Shown here: positions 17,290-25,976 of the stretch, piece after piece
Numbering within the stretch: the stretch's first letter is position 1
Layout of the letters: each line of letters opens with the position of its first letter
Assembly (NCBI GenBank): GCA_016702415.1
Contig: JADJEA010000001.1
Coordinates: 353,001 to 417,000, forward strand
Length of the DNA stretch: 64,000 nucleotides
Source: Nostocoides sp.
GTDB taxonomy: Bacteria; Actinomycetota; Actinomycetes; Actinomycetales; Dermatophilaceae
Direction: 5' to 3'
The notes under the pieces: model-generated
What the model was told of the DNA's origin: nothing
Seen by the model: the letters and a program-made list of their open reading frames with translations, nothing else
Databases searched by the model: none
Program-made: the position numbers and the translations under genes

Positions 17290-18117
17290 ATGCTGTTCTG
17301 GGTGCTCCCCGCCGGGCTCGCCATCGGGCTCGCGCTGGGCGCGCTCGGCGGTGGCGGCTCGATCCTCACCGTGCCCGCGTTGGTCTACCTTCTCGGGCAG
17401 GACGCCGCGGTGGCGACGACTGGGTCCCTCGTCGTCGTCGGCACCAGCGCGCTCATGGGGATGGCCGCGCATGCCCGCGCCGGCCGGGTGCGCCTGGTCC
17501 ACGGCGCCGTCTTCGGGGTCCTCGGCACCGCGGGGTCGTATGCCGGGTCCCGCCTCTCCGCGCACGTCCCCTCCCCGGTGCTCCTGAGTGCCTTCGCGGG
17601 GCTATTGCTCGTCGTCGCCGCCCTGATGGCGCGCCGCGCCAGGGCCGCCGCCGCGGGTGCCGCGACCCGGGTCGCGGGTGGCACGGAAGTGGGGGGGAGC
17701 ACACGGCATACCGAATCGGGCGCCTGGACCGCCCGCGGGGCGGCGAATGTGATCCTGGCGGCGACCGGGGTGGGGTTGCTGACCGGGTTCTTCGGAGTCG
17801 GCGGAGGCTTCGCCATCGTCCCGGCGTTGGTGCTCGTGCTCGGCTTCGAGATGCCGACGGCCGTGGGCACCTCGCTGCTCGTCATCGCGATCAACTCGGC
17901 CACGGCCTTTGCGACCCGGCTGCATTCGGGGGTGACCCTCGACTGGCCGGTCATCCTCGGCTTCACCGGCGTGGCCGTCGTTGGGAGTCTCCTTGGCGCG
18001 CGCCTGGCCCACCGACTCGACCCGCGGCCGCTCAACACCGCGTTCACCGGGCTGCTGGTGCTCGTCGGGATCTATATCGCGGTGATGAATGTGCCCCGGT
18101 TGTTCTCGGGGGGCTAG
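17290..18117 (+). CDS. TauE/SafE-family sulfite/sulfur-anion exporter
   Basis: 275 residues, almost entirely hydrophobic, with the internal duplication typical of the family: LALGALGGGGSILTVPALVYLLG near the N-terminus and GLLTGFFGVGGGFAIVPALVL in the second half. About eight membrane helices separated by an Ala/Arg-rich cytoplasmic loop near 112-140. Together with the persulfide dioxygenase it probably exports sulfite or thiosulfate made during sulfide detoxification. ATG at 17290 is the first start after the operator. Confidence 0.9.
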   Translation: MLFWVLPAGLAIGLALGALGGGGSILTVPALVYLLGQDAAVATTGSLVVVGTSALMGMAAHARAGRVRLVHGAVFGVLGTAGSYAGSRLSAHVPSPVLLSAFAGLLLVVAALMARRARAAAAGAATRVAGGTEVGGSTRHTESGAWTARGAANVILAATGVGLLTGFFGVGGGFAIVPALVLVLGFEMPTAVGTSLLVIAINSATAFATRLHSGVTLDWPVILGFTGVAVVGSLLGARLAHRLDPRPLNTAFTGLLVLVGIYIAVMNVPRLFSGG

Positions 18118-18126
18118 CCGAGGCGG

Positions 18127-18909
18127 TCAGCCCGCGGCGAGGGGGCCGATGAGGAACTGCTGGAGCCGATCGTTCGGCTCCGGCTGCGTGCCGTGCTGGC
18201 CGTTAAAGGCGCTGGTCGCATCCGTGCCGCACAGCTGCACGATGAAGCTCGCACCGCCGGGGTGTTGGCCGACCCAGGTTGTGAGGTCGTAGACCTCCCC
18301 GTCGATCGCGGCCCAGCAGTCGGACTGCTGGTTGTGGGTGGCCACGGCTGCCATGGTCAGCGCGGGGGACGTCGTGGAGGTCGAGGTCGACGTCGATGAG
18401 GAGGTGGCGGAGGTGGAGGAGGTGGGGGAGGTGCTGGACGAGGTGGAGGTCGCCGGGGTGGTCACCCGCCCGGCCCAGGCCGACTTGGCGCCGGTGTGAC
18501 CGACCAGGACCGTCAGCCCGATGACGGCCAGGCCCACCACCGCCGCGAGAGCACCGGTGATCTGCCCTACGGGGGCGGTGGCGCGCCCGCGGGCGGACGC
18601 GGCGTACCAGATCAGGGTGGTGAGCGCGAAGGCCGCAGCGACCGGGACGAGCCGGTCACCCCATCGGGCGTGGTCCTCGGGCCGGCCGAGGTGGGCGGCC
18701 AGGCGCTCGCCGGACTGCTGCGCCACCCAGGCCGCGCCGGCGCCAGCGAATGCCCCGAGGACGACGAGGATGCCGAAGCGGTCGCGCAGGCTGCCACGCA
18801 GGAGGCACACGAGGAGCCCGACCGCGCTGAGCGGCACCAGGATGACCACGGCATGGACGACCAGCGGATGGACCGGTAGGCCGGCGATCGTGTCGAGGAG
18901 CGAATCCAT
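18127..18909 (-). CDS. DUF2231 membrane domain fused to cytochrome b5-like haem domain
   Basis: 260 residues. Residues 1-155 contain four membrane helices with the LPVHPLVVHAVVILVPLSA opening of DUF2231. A Ser/Thr linker of about 35 residues follows. Residues ~195-260 match a cytochrome b5-like fold with the haem histidines in VGQHPGGASF and NGQHG. The arrangement suggests an outward-facing haem domain tethered to a quinone- or haem-binding membrane unit, used for electron transfer; the partner is unknown. Its 3' end is 9 bp from the convergent TauE gene. Confidence 0.8.
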   Translation of the reverse strand: MDSLLDTIAGLPVHPLVVHAVVILVPLSAVGLLVCLLRGSLRDRFGILVVLGAFAGAGAAWVAQQSGERLAAHLGRPEDHARWGDRLVPVAAAFALTTLIWYAASARGRATAPVGQITGALAAVVGLAVIGLTVLVGHTGAKSAWAGRVTTPATSTSSSTSPTSSTSATSSSTSTSTSTTSPALTMAAVATHNQQSDCWAAIDGEVYDLTTWVGQHPGGASFIVQLCGTDATSAFNGQHGTQPEPNDRLQQFLIGPLAAG

Positions 18910-19035
18910 GGGCGGACGGTAGCGGGTGTCGCTGTGTCTCCTCAGCGTTTACCGCGCTCACGGCACGCTCCTGCGCCCCTCCTCGGTGGCGGCGGACTTC
19001 TTGACACATTCCAGAAAACGGGTCATGGTGGACGG

Positions 19036-19476
19036 GTGACCCCCGACTTCACCGGGCTCCTGCGCGCGGCTGGATTGCGGGTGACGCGGCCCCGGCTGGC
19101 GGTGCTGGCCGCGCTGGAGGAGGCACCGCATACGGACACCGCGACGGTCATCGCGACGGTCCGCCACCACCATGCGGCCGTGTCCCATCAGGCGGTCTAC
19201 GACTGTCTCCACGCGCTGACCGACGCCGGGGTCATTCGGCGGATCCAGCCCGCGGGGTCGGTGGCGAGATACGAACTGCGCACCGGCGACAACCACCACC
19301 ATGTCGTATGCCGCTCCTGCGGCGCCGTCGCCGACGTCGACTGCGCGCGTGGGTCGGCCCCCTGCCTCGACCCCGCCGACGCGCACGGGTTCATCGTGAC
19401 GGAGGCGGAGGTGACGTACTGGGGGATGTGCGCCGACTGCGCCCGCGGCCGGGTGTCCGGATCCTCGGCACGCTGA
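19036..19476 (+). CDS. Fur-family transcriptional repressor
   Basis: 146 residues from GTG at 19036. The N-terminal winged helix (LRAAGLRVTRPRLAVLAAL, SHQAVYDCLHALTDAGVIRRI) is followed by the dimer/metal domain with GDNHHHVVCRSCGAV and two further CxxC pairs, the last being CADC, giving a structural zinc site and a His-rich regulatory site. It resembles the actinobacterial FurA/peroxide-responsive branch, which normally lies beside katG; no katG is next to it here. Divergent from the DUF2231-cytochrome b5 gene. The metal sensed cannot be decided from sequence. Confidence 0.88.
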   Translation: MTPDFTGLLRAAGLRVTRPRLAVLAALEEAPHTDTATVIATVRHHHAAVSHQAVYDCLHALTDAGVIRRIQPAGSVARYELRTGDNHHHVVCRSCGAVADVDCARGSAPCLDPADAHGFIVTEAEVTYWGMCADCARGRVSGSSAR

Positions 19477-19628
19477 CCGTCGCGACGATCATGGCCGGGT
19501 CGATCGCGCCCAGGACGCGCGCCTGTGCGGCGCTGGCGGCAGTGGACACGACCGCAGGACAAAGCCGGCGGAGGCGCCGGGCGGCGTGTCCCCGCGTCCT
19601 GCCCCCGGGTCCGGGTTTCGATTGCCCC

Positions 19629-21230
19629 ATGAGTGCCGACTGGCTGCGTGACGCGGTCATCTACGAGATCTACCCGCAGTCGTATGCCGATTCCGACGGC
19701 GACGGCATCGGCGACCTCCGGGGGGTGATCGACCGTCTCGACTACATCGCCTCGCTCGGGATCGATGCGATCTGGTTCAACCCGTGTTTCGCCTCGCCCT
19801 TCCTCGACGCCGGCTACGACGTCGCGGACTATCTCACCGTCGCACCCCGCTACGGGACCAATGACGACCTCGTCGAGCTCGTCGCGAAGGCCCGGGAGCG
19901 CGGCATCCGCGTCCTGCTCGATCTCGTCGTCGGGCACACCTCGACAGCGCACGCGTGGTTCCAGGAGGAGCTGGCCGCCGCCGGCCCCAACCCCGCCGGC
20001 GACCGCTTTATCTGGCGAACCGATCCCCCGGACAGCGGCTGGGGCATCGACCTACCGGGCATCCCGGCGTGGGTGCGATCGCCCGGGCCCCGCCCGGGGT
20101 GGTACCTGAAGAACTTCTACGACACCCAACCCGCCCTCAACTTCGGGTGGGTGCGCCCCGACGCAGCCCTGCCCTGGCGCGCCGGGGTCGACGCGCCCGG
20201 GCCACGCCGCAACCGGGAGGCATTGCGGGAGATCCTCGACTTCTGGCTGAGCAAGGGCGTTGCCGGATTCCGGGTGGACATGGCGTTCTCGCTGGTCAAG
20301 GACGAATTCGTCGCCGAGGGACGCCTGGAGTCGGTCGCGATCTGGCGAGAGATCCGGGGGTGGATGGAATCGGCATACCCCGAGGCGGTGCTCATCCCGG
20401 AAGGGGAGGAACCCCGGGACGGACGGGGGTTCGCCTTCGACGCCGACTTCGCGCTCGTCATCCACGAGGCGCACGCGAGCCTCTTCGACAACCACGGCGC
20501 CGGGGCGTTGCCGTGGCACACACCGCGGGAGCCGTTCTTCGACGCCGCCGGCCAGGGCTCGACCGAGGTCTTCCTCCGGATGTGGGACCAGTGGCGCGCG
20601 GCCGATGACCAGCGCCCGGTCATCGTGGCCAGCGCCGACCACGACTTCAGCCGATTGCGTTGTGGCGCAAGGAATCCCGAGCAGCTTGGGGCCGCGTTCA
20701 CGCTGCTGTTCACCTGGGGGAGCATCCCGAGCCTCTACTACGGGGACGAGATCGGCATGCGTTATCTGCCGGGTATGCCGAATGTCGAGGGAGCCGTCTG
20801 TCATCCCGCCTACAACCGCGCCGGGTGCCGAACCCCGATGCAGTGGGACGACGGACCGAATGCCGGCTTCTCCGATGCCGACCCCGCCGACCTCTATCTG
20901 CCGGTCGATCCCGCGCCCGACCGGCCCACGGTCGCGGCGCAGGACGGTGTTGGCGGATCGACGTTGACGCTGGTGCGCGAGCTGCTCGCGCTGCGGCGCG
21001 CAACCCCTGCGCTGCAAGGGCGGGCCCCGACGCGGGTGGTCAACGCCGGCTATCCGTTCGCCTGGACCCGAGGCGAGAGCCATCTCGTCGTGGTCAATCC
21101 GCGCGCGGAGGCGGCGGCGCTGGAGGACGCGCGGGCCGGGTCCGGTCGGCTCATCTGGGGCTCCGGCGCTCGCACGAGGCCGGGAGGGCTTGACCTCGAC
21201 GGCTTCGGATACGGCATCATCGAGATCTAA
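19629..21230 (+). CDS. GH13 alpha-glucosidase/alpha-amylase-family glycosidase
   Basis: 533 residues starting MSADWLRDAVIYEIYPQSY, the standard GH13 beginning. The catalytic nucleophile is Asp ~217 in GFRVDMAFSL, the acid/base Glu ~258 in LIPEGEE and the transition-state Asp ~336 in ASADHDFSRL. Conserved GIDAIWFNP and VLLDLVVGHTS strands are present. The HDFSRL motif replaces the usual HDQ/HDN. No signal peptide, so it acts on imported alpha-glucosides or trehalose-like sugars. The specific substrate is uncertain. Confidence 0.88.
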   Translation: MSADWLRDAVIYEIYPQSYADSDGDGIGDLRGVIDRLDYIASLGIDAIWFNPCFASPFLDAGYDVADYLTVAPRYGTNDDLVELVAKARERGIRVLLDLVVGHTSTAHAWFQEELAAAGPNPAGDRFIWRTDPPDSGWGIDLPGIPAWVRSPGPRPGWYLKNFYDTQPALNFGWVRPDAALPWRAGVDAPGPRRNREALREILDFWLSKGVAGFRVDMAFSLVKDEFVAEGRLESVAIWREIRGWMESAYPEAVLIPEGEEPRDGRGFAFDADFALVIHEAHASLFDNHGAGALPWHTPREPFFDAAGQGSTEVFLRMWDQWRAADDQRPVIVASADHDFSRLRCGARNPEQLGAAFTLLFTWGSIPSLYYGDEIGMRYLPGMPNVEGAVCHPAYNRAGCRTPMQWDDGPNAGFSDADPADLYLPVDPAPDRPTVAAQDGVGGSTLTLVRELLALRRATPALQGRAPTRVVNAGYPFAWTRGESHLVVVNPRAEAAALEDARAGSGRLIWGSGARTRPGGLDLDGFGYGIIEI

Positions 21231-21259
21231 CCGTCCCCACCTCGCTGGGAGGTTTCGCG

Positions 21260-21770
21260 ATGAGCACGAGCGCGCAGGGTGATCCGACTCGCGGGCGGGC
21301 CGGGGACTTCGGGCGGGTCGAGGAGATCAGCGAGGGGATCTACGCCTATATCCAGCCCGACGGGACGTGGTGGATCAACAACACGGCGTTCCTCGTGGGC
21401 CGGCGGGGAGTCGCGGGCGATCGAGGTGGTCGAGGGCCTGCGCTCGTATGCCGCCACCACCTCGTGCCGGGACATGGACCGGTTGCCGGTCCCGGACTCA
21501 TCGACGAGGTCCTTGCCTATCTCCACTTCGTCCGCGATCTGGCGGCACGGGCGAAGTCGGCCGGTCTTGATCCCCTCGAGGCGGCCCGGGCAGCAGATCT
21601 CGGCGAGTTTGCCTCCCTCACCGATCCCGAGCGGCTCGTCGGCAACCTCCATCGGGCCTATCTCGAACTCGACGGCCTGCCCCGCGGCATACCCCCTGCC
21701 CGATCCGGCGGCGGTCCTGGCCGACATGGTCGCCTTCAATGGTGGCCGCCCCCTGAGCTGTCACGCCTGA
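21260..21770 (+). pseudogene. MBL-fold hydrolase remnant lacking its metal-binding core
   Basis: The N-terminus (ISEGIYAYIQPDGTWWINN followed by TAFLVG) and the C-terminal third (VPGHGPVAGPGLIDEVL, YLHFVRDLAARAKSAGLDP, VLADMVAFNGGRPL) belong to one MBL-fold hydrolase, but the HxHxDH metal site and about 100 or more residues between them are missing. Two frame changes, near 21415 and 21465, and another near 21695 are also needed. The result cannot be an active metallohydrolase. It lies right beside a second gene deleted in the same manner. Confidence 0.7.
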
Positions 21771-21781
21771 AGGAGGCAGTC

Positions 21782-22036
21782 ATGCGCTGGGTCACCTACG
21801 ACGCCGGGAACGGAATCCGGACCGGCATCCTCGATGTGGACGACACCGTCCGCGGACTCGCCCCGGGAAACAGCCTGCTCGGCCTGGTCCGCGCGGGCGA
21901 GCAAGGACAGCGTGACAACGCTGGCGGGTGGCTGCGCCCCGGGGACATCGTCACCCTCCGCGGCGCGGGGTTGGGCGAGACCCGGCAGCGCATCGTGCCG
22001 GGGATCGACGTCATCCCGTTGCGCTCGGGCTGCTGA
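21782..22036 (+). pseudogene. fumarylacetoacetate-hydrolase-family gene with the core deleted
   Basis: 84 residues in one open frame. The first 40 (MRWVTYDAGNGIRTGILD, APGNSLLGLVRAG) look like the N-terminal cap of an FAH-family hydrolase, and the last 35 (GGWLRPGDIVTLRGAGLGETRQ...) look like its C-terminal end. The roughly 200-residue catalytic core with the metal-binding Glu/Asp residues is gone. Either an internal deletion or an assembly collapse explains this; it follows the MBL remnant after 11 bp. Confidence 0.6.
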
Positions 22037-22059
22037 CGCGCCGCGAGGCGACCGTGGGG

Positions 22060-22488
22060 TCAGGCCGGTGGGGCCGTCAACTCCTCGATCAGCGCGCTGA
22101 CCCGGCGCTTGATCTCCTCCCGGATGGGGCGTACGGCCGCGACGTCCTGACCGGCCGGGTCCTCAAGCACCCAGTCCTCATAGCGTTTCCCCGGGTAGTA
22201 CGGACAGGTGTCGCCGCAGCCCATGGTCACCACGACATCGGATGCCTCGACCGCCGCGGGCGTGAGGATCTTGGGGGATTCGGCCGAGATGTCGATGCCC
22301 TCCTCGAGCATCGCGGCCGCGACCGCGGGGTTGACCTGGTCGGCCGGCGCGGAGCCGGCCGACCGCACCTCGACCGCTCCGCCGGAGAGGTGGTGGGTGA
22401 AGGCCGCGGCCATCTGTGAGCGTCCCGCGTTGTGGACGCAGACGTAGAGAACCGACGGTCGCGTCGGCTGGTCGGACATCGTGCTCAT
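22060..22488 (-). CDS. arsC: arsenate reductase (low-molecular-weight phosphatase type)
   Basis: 142 residues with the PTP-loop CVHNAGRS (C17 to R23) and a Cys pair C91/C95 in GCGDTCPYYPG, the arrangement of thioredoxin-coupled ArsC that reduces arsenate to arsenite through a disulfide cascade. Start ATG at 22488 overlaps the acr3 stop by 4 bp. It is the last gene of an arsM-acr3-arsC operon on the minus strand. Confidence 0.92.
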   Translation of the reverse strand: MSTMSDQPTRPSVLYVCVHNAGRSQMAAAFTHHLSGGAVEVRSAGSAPADQVNPAVAAAMLEEGIDISAESPKILTPAAVEASDVVVTMGCGDTCPYYPGKRYEDWVLEDPAGQDVAAVRPIREEIKRRVSALIEELTAPPA

Positions 22489-23588
22489 GAGGTCTCCATC
22501 GTCGGGATCTGGTGTGGGTAGCGGGGGCGCAGGGCGAGTGACACATAGACGAGGCCGACGAGGACGGGCACCTCGATGAGGGGTCCGACGACGCCGGCGA
22601 GGGCCTGTCCGGAGGTGGCGCCGAAGGTCGCGATGGCGACGGCGATGGCGAGCTCGAAGTTGTTGCCGGCGGCGGTGAAGGCGAGAGTCGTCGTCCGCTC
22701 GTACGTCAGCCGCAGCGCCCGCCCGAGGAGGAACCCCCCGCCCCACATGATCGCGAAATACGCCAGGAGCGGGAGCGCGATGCGGACCACGTCGAGCGGT
22801 CGGCTGGTGATCTGCCGGCCCTGGAGGGCAAAGAGGACAACGATGGTGAACAGAAGTCCGTAGAGCGCCCACGGACCGATCCGCGGGAGGAACCCCGTCT
22901 CGTATGCCGTTCTCCCCCAACGTCGTTCGCCGATCCTCCGGGACAGATAGCCGGCGATCAGGGGAATGCCGAGGAAGATGAGGACGCTCTTGGCGATCTG
23001 CCAGGCGGAGACCTCGAGCGCGGTCTCCGACAGCCCGAGCCAGGCGGGAAGCACCGCGAGATAGAACCACCCGAGCACGGCGAAGGCGAGAACCTGGAAG
23101 ATCGAGTTGAGCGCGACGAGGACCGCCGCGGCCTCACGATCGCCGCCGGCGAGGTCGTTCCAGATGATGACCATGGCGATGCAGCGCGCGAGTCCGACGA
23201 TGATCAGGCCGGTGCGGTACTCCGGCAGATCGGGAAGGAGGAGCCATGCGAGGGCGAACATCAAAGCCGGTCCGACCAGCCAGTTCGCGACGACGCTTGC
23301 CGCGAGCAGCCGTCGATCACCGGTGACGGTGTCGAGGCGGTCGTATCTCACCTTCGCCAGGACCGGATACATCATGACGAGCAGACCGATGGCGATGGGG
23401 AGCGAGGCGCCGTCGACCTCGACCGCCGACAGCGCACCGCTCAGTCCCGGCACCAGTCGACCGAGGAGGAGCCCCGACCCCATCGCCAGGAGGATCCACA
23501 CCGGGAGGAAGCGGTCGAGCCGCGAGAGCCGGCCCGCGACCCCGGGTGACGCAGCGGGCGCGGCGGGCGAGGCGGCGGTGGACGTCAT
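22485..23588 (-). CDS. acr3: ACR3-family arsenite efflux transporter
   Basis: 367 residues with about ten membrane helices. The conserved Cys lies in GLIIVGLARCIAMVIIWN and the later functional motif is AAGNNFELAIAVAIATFG; both are hallmarks of ACR3 (bile-acid-transporter superfamily). It exports arsenite generated by ArsC. Starts and stops overlap both neighbours (ATGA), showing tight translational coupling. Confidence 0.93.
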   Translation of the reverse strand: MTSTAASPAAPAASPGVAGRLSRLDRFLPVWILLAMGSGLLLGRLVPGLSGALSAVEVDGASLPIAIGLLVMMYPVLAKVRYDRLDTVTGDRRLLAASVVANWLVGPALMFALAWLLLPDLPEYRTGLIIVGLARCIAMVIIWNDLAGGDREAAAVLVALNSIFQVLAFAVLGWFYLAVLPAWLGLSETALEVSAWQIAKSVLIFLGIPLIAGYLSRRIGERRWGRTAYETGFLPRIGPWALYGLLFTIVVLFALQGRQITSRPLDVVRIALPLLAYFAIMWGGGFLLGRALRLTYERTTTLAFTAAGNNFELAIAVAIATFGATSGQALAGVVGPLIEVPVLVGLVYVSLALRPRYPHQIPTMETS

Positions 23589-24505
23589 ACGGACTTGGTG
23601 GCGCGGATGAAGGCGCTCGCGAACGCGCCCTCCAGGGCGGTCTTCGCCTCGTCGAGGCTCATCCCGGGTGGGAGGCGGTCGGGGTCGAGGTTGTCGCCCA
23701 TTGCATCGAGGTCGGCGCGGGTATAGGCGCGGGTCACCTCCACCGCGGCGTCGGTGAACCCCGCTCTGAGCAACCGGGCGACATAGTCGTCGTCGCGCAA
23801 GGAGCCGGAGATGCAGCCCGTCCACAAGGCCATGACGGCCCGCAGCCCGGTCGGGATATCCCGCAGAAGGACGATGTCGGACACCGCGAACCGGCCGCCC
23901 GGCCGCAACACCCGGAACGCCTCCCGCAGCACCGCGTCCTTGTCCGTGCTCAGGTTGATGACGCAGTTGGAGATGACGACGTCGACGCTCGCGTCCGGCA
24001 AGGGCACGTCCTCGATCTGGCCGAGGAGAAAGCGCGCGTTGGTGATTCCCGCCTCCGCCCGGTTGCGCTCGGCGAGCGTGAGCATGTCCGGGGTCAGGTC
24101 CAGTCCGTATGCCGTGCCCCCCGGCGCGACCCGGCGCGCCGAGAGCAGGACATCCAAGCCGCCGCCGGAGCCGAGGTCGAGGACGTCCTCACCCGGGCGC
24201 AACTCGGCCAGCGCCGTCGGATTGCCGCAGCCGAGAGACGCGGCGAGCGCAACGTCGAAGGCGGCATTTGCCGCGCGGTCGTGGGGGGAGCCGAAGGGGG
24301 AGCCGAAGGGGGAGTCGGACTCGGCATACAGACCGGAACTGATCGGGTCGATCGGGCGCGTCTTGGCCGACTCGCCGCAACATCCCGGGGCGCAGTGTCC
24401 CCCCTCGTCGTGGCGCGCGGCGAGGTCGAGCGAGGCGCGGGCGGCGGCGGCATACCGCTCCTGGACGGCGGCCCGGACCTCCTCGTCGGTCAGGTGGGCG
24501 GTCAT
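23585..24505 (-). CDS. arsM: arsenite S-adenosylmethionine methyltransferase
   Basis: 306 residues. The SAM motif is VLDLGSGGGLDVLLSAR, followed by ISNCVINLSTDKDAVLREAFRVL cut short here to its key Cys, and a third As-binding Cys in WTGCISGSL. An N-terminal CAPGCCG cluster fits extra As(III) capture. It methylates arsenite to volatile or excreted species. A small 12-bp in-frame repeat near 24290-24316 encodes GSPFGSP. The gene heads the minus-strand arsenic operon and is divergent from arsR. Confidence 0.92.
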   Translation of the reverse strand: MTAHLTDEEVRAAVQERYAAAARASLDLAARHDEGGHCAPGCCGESAKTRPIDPISSGLYAESDSPFGSPFGSPHDRAANAAFDVALAASLGCGNPTALAELRPGEDVLDLGSGGGLDVLLSARRVAPGGTAYGLDLTPDMLTLAERNRAEAGITNARFLLGQIEDVPLPDASVDVVISNCVINLSTDKDAVLREAFRVLRPGGRFAVSDIVLLRDIPTGLRAVMALWTGCISGSLRDDDYVARLLRAGFTDAAVEVTRAYTRADLDAMGDNLDPDRLPPGMSLDEAKTALEGAFASAFIRATKSV

Positions 24506-24522
24506 CCGCGGGCTCCTTGTCT

Positions 24523-24580
24523 CGATATCTGTCGAATCAGTCTCAACTCTCCCGCGTTGGTTCGAGATCTGTCAAGATAG
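24523..24580. promoter_or_regulatory. candidate ArsR binding region between arsM and arsR
   Basis: Two direct repeats lie 40 bp apart in the 79-bp divergent gap: CGATATCTGTCGAATCAG at 24523-24540 and CGAGATCTGTCAAGATAG at 24563-24580. The common core is CGAKATCTGTC. One copy is close to each start codon, so a repressor bound there could shut both genes. Binding by the adjacent ArsR is inferred from position. Confidence 0.5.
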
Positions 24581-24584
24581 GCCG

Positions 24585-24902
24585 ATGACCGCCGTCGAGA
24601 CCGCCTGTGCCCCCTCCGGGAGCCCGATCTCGGGGGAGGACGCCGCGCGACTCGCGCCGGTCTTCAAGGCGCTCGGTGATCCGGTCCGATTGCGGATGGC
24701 CTCGATGATCGCCAGCCGGCCGGAGCTGTGCGTGTGCGAGATAACCCCGGCCTTCGACCTGTCGTCCGGGACGATCTCCCACCACCTGAAGATCCTCCGC
24801 GAGGCCGGTCTCGTCGACTGTGAGCGTCGTGGGACCTTCGTCTACTACTCGATCCGGCCGGCGGGGCTGCGCTCGTTGTCGGCACTGCTCGACCTCGACT
24901 GA
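24585..24902 (+). CDS. arsR: ArsR-family arsenical-responsive repressor
   Basis: 105 residues, winged helix with FKALGDPVRLRMASMI and the recognition segment SSGTISHHLKILREAGLVDCERRG. The inducer-binding pair is C49 and C51 in ELCVCEI, the classical alpha3 As(III)/Sb(III) site. Divergent from arsM. A pair of direct repeats lies immediately upstream. Confidence 0.92.
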   Translation: MTAVETACAPSGSPISGEDAARLAPVFKALGDPVRLRMASMIASRPELCVCEITPAFDLSSGTISHHLKILREAGLVDCERRGTFVYYSIRPAGLRSLSALLDLD

Positions 24903-24917
24903 ATCCCCACCCGGGCC

Positions 24918-25952
24918 TCAGTCGTCGGTGCGCCGCGCCCTCCCGTAGCGCTCCATCACCAACTCGCCCATCGCGGCGTCTTGGGCACCGATCCCGGTCA
25001 GATCACAGATCGTCACCGCGCCGGACGGGAGGGTGCTGCGGCCCGGGTGGGCGCCGTCCAGGATGTCGCCGAGCGTCACGGCTGGGCGAGGGCAGCCCTG
25101 GAGTTCCCCGAGCCGACGCGACTGATCGAGGTCGTCCGCGGCGAACAGGTCCGCGCCCAGCACCAGCTCGACGCCGAGTTCGCGTTTGCCCGGTCCGTCG
25201 GAGCCAATGGCGGTGACCTGGCATCCCGGGGGTACTCGGGACACCACCGGCGCGTGCGCCGGAGTCGTCGTGACAACCGCCGTCACCCCATCGGGTATGC
25301 CGTCCGCCACCGACCCCACGGTCACCGCCCCCAGGCCGCTCGCGGCGGCGCCGGCGGTGAGCTCGGACACCCAGGAAGCGGCCCGGGACGCGTCGCGGAC
25401 GCACACGTGGATCGAGGCGATGTGCCGGAGCAGGCCGAGTGCCTCGACCTGCAGCCTCGCCTGGACCCCGGCACCCACGATCGCCAAGTGCACGGCCCCG
25501 GGCAGCGCGAGCGCATCGGTGGCCAACGCACCCGCCGCGGCCGTGCGGGCGTCGGTGAGCCATCCGCCGTCCAGGCAGATCAGTCGCGGGACACCGGTCT
25601 CGGCGTCACCGACGATGCTCAGCCCCGACGAGGTTGACGCACCCAGGTCGGCATTGCCGGGGAAACCGGTGGCGAGCTTGACGGCATATGTCGCGGCGCC
25701 ACGGCGCCAGGCTCCCTTGACGTGGACCTCCCCCGGGACCGCTCCCCCTGCGACATCGAGATGCCATGGGGCGGGCTGAGACACCTGGCCGCGTGCGTGC
25801 GCGATCAGCGCACGCCGGGTCGGCTCGATCACCGCACTCAGGGGCACGAGGCCACGAACCGTGGCGGCGTCGAGCACAACCGGGCCAGGCGGGAGCGTCA
25901 TGGCGGCCATTGTGTCCCCGACGTCCCCCGCCGCGTGCGCGATCGGCCTCAC
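24918..25952 (-). CDS. ornithine cyclodeaminase/mu-crystallin-family protein
   Basis: Up to 344 residues; ATG at 25952 is the longest, with in-frame Met codons about 15-18 residues later. The family features are LVPLSAVIEPTRRAL, VHVKGAWRRG, the dinucleotide fold LAIVGAGVQARLQVEAL and VTAIGSDGPGKRELGVELV. Such enzymes catalyse NAD(H)-dependent deamination or imine reduction (ornithine, alanine or ketimine substrates). Neighbours do not indicate the substrate. Confidence 0.82.
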   Translation of the reverse strand: MRPIAHAAGDVGDTMAAMTLPPGPVVLDAATVRGLVPLSAVIEPTRRALIAHARGQVSQPAPWHLDVAGGAVPGEVHVKGAWRRGAATYAVKLATGFPGNADLGASTSSGLSIVGDAETGVPRLICLDGGWLTDARTAAAGALATDALALPGAVHLAIVGAGVQARLQVEALGLLRHIASIHVCVRDASRAASWVSELTAGAAASGLGAVTVGSVADGIPDGVTAVVTTTPAHAPVVSRVPPGCQVTAIGSDGPGKRELGVELVLGADLFAADDLDQSRRLGELQGCPRPAVTLGDILDGAHPGRSTLPSGAVTICDLTGIGAQDAAMGELVMERYGRARRTDD

Positions 25953-25976
25953 GAGGCGGCCGGACAGCGGGCATCG

